Part shown: piece after piece, positions 13,640 through 18,873 of the stretch
Numbering within the stretch: position 1 is the first letter of the stretch
How the letters are laid out: each line of letters begins with the position of its first letter
Translations under genes and position numbers: made by a program
Notes under the pieces: generated by a model
Databases searched by the model: none
What the model was told of the DNA's origin: nothing
What the model saw: the letters and a program-made list of their open reading frames with translations, nothing else
Source: an uncultured Bacilli bacterium
GTDB lineage: Bacteria; Bacillota_I; Bacilli_A; RF39; UBA660
NCBI GenBank assembly: GCA_947627675.1
Contig: CANQWY010000006.1
Coordinates: 1-47,093, forward strand
Direction of reading: 5' to 3'
Length of the DNA stretch: 47,093 bases

Positions 13640-13750
13640 GTCACTTGTGGTTGATGCTCCACAAGGCGGTCTCCGCAGCAATCCAGCGGGGCACGGATTG
13701 AAATATGTTTATTCTGATATAATAAAAAGAGGGTTAAATCCCTCTTTTTA
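13640..13750 (+). ncRNA. ~110-nt RNA with a solitary type I-C-like CRISPR repeat (Racr-like candidate)
   Basis: Between a near-consensus promoter and a terminator there is no start codon with a ribosome site. The RNA begins with the stem CUUGUGG/CCACAAG. Then 13669-13704 begins GTCTCCGC, has the stem CTCCGC (13671-13676)/GCGGGG (13686-13691), and ends CACGGATTGAAAT. Type I-C repeats have this layout: GTC start, one GC-rich stem, then a handle ending GTGGATTGAAAT. Only one repeat is present, with no cas genes. Solitary repeats with their own promoters on mobile elements are known as RNA anti-CRISPRs. That function is inference. An unrelated regulatory RNA is the alternative. Confidence 0.6.
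13724..13749. terminator. Bidirectional terminator between the RNA and the 228-aa gene
   Basis: AAAAAGAGGG and CCCTCTTTTT form a perfect 10-bp stem with a 6-nt loop, serving the plus-strand RNA and the convergent minus-strand gene. Confidence 0.9.
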
Positions 13751-13775
13751 TTTTGCATTATTTGAACTCCTCTGA

Positions 13776-14462
13776 TTAATGAAGTTCCTCTGCTATTTCA
13801 TCTTCCGACAATTCATTGAGACTATTAATTTCGACAGCATACATCTCATCATCAAGAGTTAGCCAGCATACCTCTGAACCATCTCGGCGGCAGCTAAATT
13901 TGATGTTAGGTGTCCGCTCTTCTTTAAACATGGCTTCTAGTCCCCTCTGGGTGTTAGATTGGTTAAAGGTTCCATTGTCTAGCCACTCCAAGATTTTATC
14001 GAACTCTACGTTTTTGTTGTCGGTCGAAAAAAGTGCGGTGTACACGGCAGTTGCTTGCCGTTCTGTTAGATTTTTCTCTTTCATTAATTTTTCAGTGATT
14101 TCTTTCTTTTTCAGTTTCATTTCTTCCGTCATGTATGATGCAATTTCTATTAAGTTCTCTCTTCTGTCAGACTCACTGTCGGTAAGCATAAGGCACAGGA
14201 TTTTAGCGTTTTTATCGCCGAACCACCCCTCAAAATCTGCCGAATCGGAAACGTTAGCCATGACAGAATCATTATATTCTTCTTCAGAAAGCAGCTCCCA
14301 TAATCCGCACTCTGCGTCTTCGGGATAATCTCCTATTATCGGATCCGTAACATGATCCGAGTGAAAATCGGTTGGGTAATACCTGCCGTGTGTGGTCGGG
14401 TTATAGAGTTCTACCCCTGCATATTTTCCCTCGTACATTTTTTTAATTTCTCCTATTGTCAT
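13776..14462 (-). CDS. Hypothetical 228-aa acidic protein
   Basis: I do not recognise a family. The acidic product starts MTIGEIKKMYEGKYAGVELYNPT, has a central charged helical region (TEEMKLKKKEITEKLMKEKNLTERQATAVYTALF) and ends in an acidic helix. The ATG at 14462 has AAAGGAG about ten bases upstream, whereas the frame open to 14504 has none. Its promoter is the second copy of the duplicated element, adjacent to the WYL-type HTH gene. Such acidic early-region proteins are sometimes DNA mimics, but nothing specific supports that here. Confidence 0.7.
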   Translation of the reverse strand: MTIGEIKKMYEGKYAGVELYNPTTHGRYYPTDFHSDHVTDPIIGDYPEDAECGLWELLSEEEYNDSVMANVSDSADFEGWFGDKNAKILCLMLTDSESDRRENLIEIASYMTEEMKLKKKEITEKLMKEKNLTERQATAVYTALFSTDNKNVEFDKILEWLDNGTFNQSNTQRGLEAMFKEERTPNIKFSCRRDGSEVCWLTLDDEMYAVEINSLNELSEDEIAEELH

Positions 14463-14479
14463 AATTTTTCTCCTTTCTT

Positions 14480-14532
14480 TTTTCTGACACTTATATAGTA
14501 TCATATTTTTGTCACTTTGTAAAGTGATATTT
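14480..14532 (-). promoter_or_regulatory. Duplicated promoter/operator, copy 2
   Basis: TTTACA (14518-14523), 17 bp, TACTAT (14495-14500) on the minus strand, bracketed by TGACA (14485-14489) and TGTCA (14510-14514). Nearly identical to 13530-13582, so the two downstream genes probably answer to one regulator. Confidence 0.75.
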
Positions 14533-14540
14533 GAAAATTT

Positions 14541-14912
14541 TTACAATTGGGAAGCTTCATACTTGCTTGCTAATCCTTTTATCTTTTTTATTAATTCATT
14601 GGATTTCTTTTTTGTAAGAAATTTTGCACACTGTACAGAATCTACCAAGAGTTTTAATTCTGCAAGTTCAAACTGTCGATTTTCTACATGATAATAATAG
14701 GTTCTATCCCGTTGCTCTCCAATAATATCCATACCCAGTGTTCGCAAATTTTCTATATCATTATAAATACTTTTTCGTTCTGCACTGACTCCATATTCTT
14801 TTAATGCCGATATAATTTCAGGCATTGTAATGCTATGTGTCTTATCGGTTCTTTCCAATAAAATTTCCCTTAAATACATTATTTTTAGTTTTTGATTATT
14901 TTTCTTCGCCAT
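14541..14912 (-). CDS. HTH regulator resembling the N-terminal half of WYL-type proteins
   Basis: The 123-residue product has a winged-helix region (LREILLERTDKTHSITMPEIISALKEYGVSAERKSIYNDIENLRTLGMDIIG) that matches the DNA-binding part of WYL/DeoR-like regulators (ERKTIYRDIxxLxxxG), then a short helical tail with no WYL sensor domain. GGAGG lies seven bases before the ATG at 14912. An ATG at 14930 has no site. It directly precedes the duplicated promoter and is the natural candidate for its regulator. A truncated or WYL-less variant is possible. Confidence 0.7.
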   Translation of the reverse strand: MAKKNNQKLKIMYLREILLERTDKTHSITMPEIISALKEYGVSAERKSIYNDIENLRTLGMDIIGEQRDRTYYYHVENRQFELAELKLLVDSVQCAKFLTKKKSNELIKKIKGLASKYEASQL

Positions 14913-14966
14913 AAGTTCCTCCATATACAATATATAAAATATAGTAACACATAATTTTTTCTCCGT

Positions 14967-15027
14967 CTATTTGACTCCTAACCGCAGATAGTAATCACAT
15001 CGAATCATACTACATAAAACACCTCCT
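14967..15027 (-). promoter_or_regulatory. Strong ribosome site followed by a start-stop (ATGTAG)
   Basis: On the minus strand AAGGAGGTG (15022-15027) is followed six bases later by ATG-TAG (15010-15015), then by a possible 13-codon leader starting at 15008. The rest of the gap 14913-15291 holds one 49-bp repeat and otherwise nothing I can name. It may be the stump of a gene removed by the IS, or a regulatory minimal ORF. Confidence 0.35.
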
Positions 15028-15174
15028 TCTGCAAATGTTATTGCAACAGATTTCTCATTTTAGTAATGATTTTGTTGCATTAAGTTTTTCATTTAAAGGT
15101 TTTTTTCTTACCTAATGTTTATTATAAATCTTTACGTGTCCAAAAAAACGTTCTTACAAGCAGAATTTTAAAAA

Positions 15175-15223
15175 ATTTAAATGCATTTTTAACTGCTAGA
15201 TTTTGCCTACAGTTACTTTTGCA
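15175..15223. repeat. 49-bp direct repeat, left copy
   Basis: Begins ATTTAAATGCATTTTT and ends AGTTACTTTTGCA. Matches 15916-15964 at 48 of 49 positions in the same orientation, flanking the truncated transposase gene. Confidence 0.9.
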
Positions 15224-15291
15224 AACTAGCAGTTACTTTTGCAAAAGGTTATAATTAGAAGTAACCTTTGTTTGATCAGGAAGGAGTTTTT

Positions 15292-15921
15292 ATGGCCAAA
15301 CAATTATCCTTACCTGAACGTATCATTATTGAAAAAATGATACATCAAGATTATTCGTTCGCTACAATTGGCAGACACTTGAATCGTTCTGCATCTACTA
15401 TTGCCAGAGAGGTTCTTAACTATCGTTGCTTTGTTAATCGAATACCTTTACCTGGCGAAAATGACTGCATAAAATACAGTAGTTGCCTTGTTAATACAGC
15501 CTGTAAAGATGGTTCTTCTCACAGATGCTCTGGTTACAGATGTAAACGATGTCACAAAGGCAAACACTGTATAGACTTCTGCCCTGGATATATTTCAAGT
15601 CAGTGTTCAGACCTCGATAAACCACCCTATGTATGCAGCAATTGTCCAACACAGTCTAAATGTAAAAAGAACAAATCCTACTATTCAGCTCATAAAGCAG
15701 ACGTTTCTCATCATAAAACTGTTAGAGATGCACATAAAGGGATTCGTAAAACACCTGCTGAATTACGTGAGATAGAGGCGATTATTGCACCTCTGATAGC
15801 CAAAGGACAATCACTAAATCACATTTGTACAACTCATGCAGAGCAGTTAGGTGTCAGCGAACGAACTCTCTACAATTACATAGATAAAAATGTATTCAGA
15901 GTCAGAAATATAGACATTTAA
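15292..15921 (+). pseudogene. Truncated IS30-family transposase (N-terminal half)
   Basis: Starts at ATG 15292 behind AAGGAG. About 209 residues: an HTH (LPERIIIEKMIHQDYSFATIGRHLNRSASTIAREV), a cysteine-rich insert with several CxxC pairs (YRCKRCHKGKHCIDFC, CSNCPTQSKC) and a second HTH-like segment (QSLNHICTTHAEQLGVSERTLYNYI), as in the IS30 subfamily with a zinc-like insert. It stops at FRVRNIDI, just where the DDE domain would begin. The stop lies inside the right 49-bp direct repeat, so the catalytic half was lost by recombination or insertion. It cannot transpose on its own. Confidence 0.8.
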
Positions 15922-15964
15922 ATGCATTTTTAACTGCTAAATTTTGCCTACAGTTACTTTTGCA
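15916..15964. repeat. 49-bp direct repeat, right copy
   Basis: One mismatch to 15175-15223, 741 bp apart. It supplies the last codon and the stop of the truncated transposase frame. Confidence 0.9.
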
Positions 15965-15998
15965 TTTAAACGTTGAGATTTTTAATATTTGATATGCC

Positions 15999-16032
15999 AT
16001 AAAAAACAGCAATGATTTCTCATTGCTGTTTT
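15999..16032. terminator. Terminator after the XRE gene
   Basis: ACAGCAATGA-tttc-TCATTGCTGT with A and T runs on the two sides, functional in either direction. It separates the IS remnant from the XRE gene. Confidence 0.85.
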
Positions 16033-16043
16033 TACTTTTTCTT

Positions 16044-16277
16044 TTAAATCTTGTATTTCCTTTTTTCCGCTTCATCTTCGACGTATTCAATCAAATCTCC
16101 AAGTTGCATATCAAGGATCATGCATATCCTGTTAAGGCTTTCCAGGGATATATTTGTGTCCTTATTTTTAACTTTCCTTAACGTATCTTGACTTATTAAT
16201 TTTGTTTTTTTTGCTATATATGAATTAAATCCCTTTTTTTCCAATTCATCAGCAATGTTTATTCTATATCTCAACAT
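16044..16277 (-). CDS. XRE/Cro-C1-type helix-turn-helix regulator
   Basis: The 77-residue single-domain protein has FNSYIAKKTKLISQDTLRKVKNKDTNISLESLNRICMILDMQLGDLIEYV, the typical five-helix Cro/C1 domain with the 'L..IC..L...GDLI' ending, then a basic tail. AAAGGAG precedes the ATG. Its promoter (TTGACT-17-TATAAT, 16299-16327) has a 19-bp inverted repeat, ATATAAAAC-t-GTTTTATAT, between the boxes, which is a likely autorepression operator. Next to the origin, it may control copy number or neighbouring genes. Confidence 0.85.
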   Translation of the reverse strand: MLRYRINIADELEKKGFNSYIAKKTKLISQDTLRKVKNKDTNISLESLNRICMILDMQLGDLIEYVEDEAEKRKYKI

Positions 16278-16298
16278 TTTTAATCTCCTTTTTCATAA

Positions 16299-16327
16299 AT
16301 TATATAAAACAGTTTTATATAAGTCAA
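16299..16327 (-). promoter_or_regulatory. XRE gene promoter with operator palindrome
   Basis: TTGACT (16322-16327), 17-bp spacer, TATAAT (16299-16304). The dyad at 16302-16320 fills the spacer, so a bound dimer would block RNA polymerase. Confidence 0.8.
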
Positions 16328-16464
16328 TAAAAAAGTAACTTAAAAAAGTGATACTAATATATGATAAACGATATTTTTTTCTTTTTTATTGGTTTTATTT
16401 ATTTCATACCTGAATAAATAAAGTTCTCACAGATCATTGAAGAAGGAAAATTGACAAATTAAGG

Positions 16465-16523
16465 GATAGCGTAAGCTATCCGGACGTTGCTCACGACCAA
16501 AGGTCGTTATGCATGAGCAACGC
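16465..16523. other. Hairpins of the replication origin region
   Basis: GGATAGC-gtaa-GCTATCC (16465-16482) is followed by CGTTGCTC/GAGCAACG (16486-16493/16516-16523) enclosing ACGACC-aaa-GGTCGT. The gap 16278-16939 has no gene. These stems and the nearby iterons suggest an origin with a possible single-strand initiation site. Confidence 0.5.
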
Positions 16524-16702
16524 TCCTTATTAAGCAGGAAAAATTTCGGCAGAAATTATATATTATTTATAATAAAACACAGAAAAAATATGACTATAAG
16601 AGTATATATGCTCGCCGCTAAAATATAATTTAATGCCCATAAATAGGGCTATTTTTAAAATTGATTCCGGCTGATTTTTGGACTTTAATTATCATCATAC
16701 AT

Positions 16703-16787
16703 CCATCCATTTGGACTGATTATTTTAAATATCCATCCATTTGGACTATTATTTTATTTTTAACCATCCATTTGGACTGATTATTTT
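16703..16787. repeat. oriV (candidate): Three iterons, candidate oriV
   Basis: CCATCCATTTGGACT followed by (G)ATTATTTT occurs at 16703-16726, 16733-16755 and 16764-16787, with starts 30 and 31 bp apart (about three helical turns). TCCA-tt-TGGA is a small dyad in each unit. A degenerate TTTGGACT occurs near 16676. Direct repeats in an AT-rich setting beside a probable initiator gene are typical of an iteron origin. Confidence 0.75.
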
Positions 16788-16805
16788 GAAAAAAAGCAAA
16801 AAAAT

Positions 16806-16834
16806 AAGACGTATCTGTTTTTTTATACGTCTTG
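16806..16834. terminator. Terminator-like stem between iterons and rep
   Basis: AAGACGTAT and ATACGTCTT form a perfect stem. On the minus strand a T run follows (ATTTTTTTGC). A second stem, CTCTTATATGA/TCATATAAGAG, lies at about 16910-16936 just after the rep stop. Confidence 0.65.
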
Positions 16835-16939
16835 TTGCCATTTTTCATGTGCTGGCAGCGCAGGAATCCAGATTAAATGAGATTTTTTGTGTTTTATGCA
16901 ACGACAAATACTCTTATATGACTTCATATAAGAGTTTTA

Positions 16940-17902
16940 TTACGCAAATTTTTCTTCTTTTACTATTTTTTTCGCTTTAGATAAAGAGCTCCGCTCCAGC
17001 TGTTTTATTAATTCCATTTCTCTGTCATGTGATATTTGATTCTGGCTCTTTTTCAGGTCTTTGTCAAGCCGTTCCTTGATTAATATATTTATTAATTTAT
17101 ATGACAGCTTACGATCTTTCTGCAGTATTCCGGAAACGGTATCCTTAATTGCCTCAAAAATTATCTTTTTCAGGTCTTTTTTTGCTTTTGCGGCCATCTG
17201 CTTATATTGATATAAAAATTCGGCTGTTTGGCTGATTTCATAGTCATTTGTGTTCCTGATTTTTAGTTTGTGAGCCATTTCGCAGATTATTCTTTTATCT
17301 TTAAAAAGTCTTTCCGGCTGCTCCAGTTTTTCTTTAAATATATTATGCTTGTATGTAATATAGTATTTTCCTCGCACTATGCCGATGCTGAAAAACTGTC
17401 TCAATGAATGCAGGTAGGATCTTACCACTCTGTCAGTTACGCCTAACAGTAAAGTTAAATTCTTGTAAAGATTTTGTACATATATGCAAAAACTCCCCTG
17501 ATTTTCATGCGTTCTTTTATAAAAATATAAAACGAGGTACTTTTCTTGAGGTTTTAATTCTTTAAATTCTTTACTGTGAAAAACTGTCCTTTTTAAGTTT
17601 ATATAACCTTTAGAGCGCGATATATTGTCTGGAAAATCATTGTCGAGAATTTTAACTGTATAAAATGCCCCATCCTCATGGCGCTGATAAGTGATGATGT
17701 TCTTTTTCTGCAGTGAATACAGACTGTTATAAAAAGACTGTTTGACCATTCCTGTAGCTTCAGATACATCTTTATATTTCACGCCCAATACTTCTCCTGT
17801 CGAATTATCCTGATTAAAGACAAGATAATATAAAAGGTCCATTTCGGTTGGCTTTAACGTTGGGATATTTGGGTTTTCTAACAATTTATATCCAAAATTC
17901 AT
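16940..17902 (-). CDS. rep: Probable replication initiator (winged-helix Rep)
   Basis: The 320-residue basic protein has two winged-helix-like halves: LKPTEMDLLYYLVFNQDNSTGEVLGVKYKDVSEATGMVKQSFYNSLYSLQKKNIITYQ near residues 18-75 and a second, LKPQEKYLVLYFYKRTHENQGSFCIYVQNLYKNLTLLLGVTDRVVRSYLHSLRQFFSIG, near 115-175, then a Lys-rich helical tail. Two WH domains are common in iteron-binding initiators. Adjacent iterons and par genes support this, but I cannot name the Rep family. The ribosome site AAAGGAG is part of a 21-bp leader shared with the DUF5688 gene, with a hairpin (CCGC/GCGG) next to it. A counter-transcribed RNA appears to cover its leader. Confidence 0.6.
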   Translation of the reverse strand: MNFGYKLLENPNIPTLKPTEMDLLYYLVFNQDNSTGEVLGVKYKDVSEATGMVKQSFYNSLYSLQKKNIITYQRHEDGAFYTVKILDNDFPDNISRSKGYINLKRTVFHSKEFKELKPQEKYLVLYFYKRTHENQGSFCIYVQNLYKNLTLLLGVTDRVVRSYLHSLRQFFSIGIVRGKYYITYKHNIFKEKLEQPERLFKDKRIICEMAHKLKIRNTNDYEISQTAEFLYQYKQMAAKAKKDLKKIIFEAIKDTVSGILQKDRKLSYKLINILIKERLDKDLKKSQNQISHDREMELIKQLERSSLSKAKKIVKEEKFA

Positions 17903-17957
17903 ATGTAACTCCTTTCCGCCAAATCAGCGGAAAAATTTCATTTTTTAATTTTTTCTG

Positions 17958-17985
17958 TTGACAAATATAATAAATATTATATAAT
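17958..17985 (+). promoter_or_regulatory. Promoter of a counter-transcribed RNA
   Basis: TTGACA (17958-17963), 16-bp spacer, TATAAT (17980-17985), on the plus strand and therefore opposed to rep. Confidence 0.75.
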
Positions 17986-17991
17986 TAAGAC

Positions 17992-18093
17992 ACGCAGGCA
18001 GTTATTTATTTATGCGTAATCTAAATGATAATCGATTGTGAAGGGTTAATTATTCATTTAGGCAGCCATCATCTTCAGGTGGCTGTTTTTTTT
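17992..18093 (+). ncRNA. Probable ~100-nt counter-transcribed RNA over the rep leader
   Basis: Starts about 7 bp after the promoter and ends in CAGCCA/TGGCTG (18063-18085) plus eight T. An internal stem CTAAATGATAAT with ATTATTCATTTAG (18021-18032/18048-18061) leaves a loop of ~15 nt. No coding frame with a ribosome site is present. It is complementary to transcripts entering rep from upstream, the usual arrangement of copy-number antisense RNAs. The alternative is a trans-acting small RNA. Confidence 0.6.
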
Positions 18094-18391
18094 ATGGAAT
18101 GGTTAATAGGACTTTCAGCTGCAGATAAACAGCATTTATCTGTTTTAGTAATTCTTCTCTTGATCCTGGATATATTAGTGCTGCTAATCCTATGATAGCC
18201 AGAGTGAAAAATATAATGTTAAATAGAATATGTACAATCGTAAGCATGGTTTTTAATATATTTCTTCTCACAACAACTATTTTTTCAGCATCGGCTTCGA
18301 TGTGATATTTATTTCTGATATTTTTCTGTTCTTCAGATGCCTTAAGATCCTTTTTCACATCCTCCACCAGACGTTTGTTAAATTTACTCAT
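18092..18391 (-). CDS. Small single-pass membrane protein
   Basis: About 99 residues: a charged N-terminal helix (MSKFNKRLVEDVKKDLKASEEQKNIRNKYHIEADAEKIVVVRR), one long hydrophobic segment (TMLTIVHILFNIIFFTLAIIGLAALIY) and a short outside tail. AAAGGAG lies before the ATG at 18391. An ATG at 18421 has no site. It overlaps the stop of the upstream HTH gene by eight bases, so the two are coupled. Function is unknown. Confidence 0.7.
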   Translation of the reverse strand: MSKFNKRLVEDVKKDLKASEEQKNIRNKYHIEADAEKIVVVRRNILKTMLTIVHILFNIIFFTLAIIGLAALIYPGSREELLKQINAVYLQLKVLLTIP

Positions 18392-18872
18392 TTTTATATC
18401 TCCTTTTTCGTTCAGATTCATACATTTTATCGATATCAGAATTCATCCAGAAATTAAATGTATCATCGCATTGGATATATTCCATTGCACGTTGATATTT
18501 TGCCTCAAGCTTCTCTATGTGTTTTTTTAAACTATCTATAGTTATGGAAGCTTTTTTACTATGTTCATCCTTTACAAGCCTACCTGTCTGGATCAGGTAA
18601 TATACCCCGGGACATGAGAGATTAAGAAGTCTTGCTGCGCCCGGTATTGTTAAATTGGATATATTTGGTGTTGTTAAAAGATACTCTTTCGCTTTTTTGT
18701 AACGCCCTGTTTTTTCTTTCATTAAAGATATAAATGAGGTCCGCGTTATAAGAATCTTCTTTTTTGATTGTCCTGTTTTCAGTTTTCCTTTTTTTACCAT
18801 GTATTCGATGGTTCTTCGTGGTGCTTTTAGTAAAAAAGCTACCTGTGCTACTGTTAATAATTCTTCCGTCAT
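18384..18872 (-). CDS. Protein with two MerR/excisionase-type HTH units
   Basis: The 162-residue product has two similar helix-turn-helix segments: LTVAQVAFLLKAPRRTIEYMVKKGKLKTGQSKKKILITRTSFISLM at 6-51 and LTIPGAARLLNLSCPGVYYLIQTGRLVKDEHSKKASITIDSLKKHI at about 75-120. This is the excisionase/MerR-like pattern (xVxxVAxLLxVxxxTVxxxIxxGxL). Two units in one chain suggest binding to two half-sites. It begins one base after the ArdC-fusion stop and overlaps the membrane-protein gene, so it is part of an operon and may regulate transfer genes. Confidence 0.75.
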   Translation of the reverse strand: MTEELLTVAQVAFLLKAPRRTIEYMVKKGKLKTGQSKKKILITRTSFISLMKEKTGRYKKAKEYLLTTPNISNLTIPGAARLLNLSCPGVYYLIQTGRLVKDEHSKKASITIDSLKKHIEKLEAKYQRAMEYIQCDDTFNFWMNSDIDKMYESERKRRYKNE

Positions 18873-18873
18873 A

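Noticed and set aside
13640-13750. A CRISPR array
   Set aside because: Only one repeat-like unit is present, with no second repeat, spacer or cas gene. It was kept as a solitary-repeat RNA instead.
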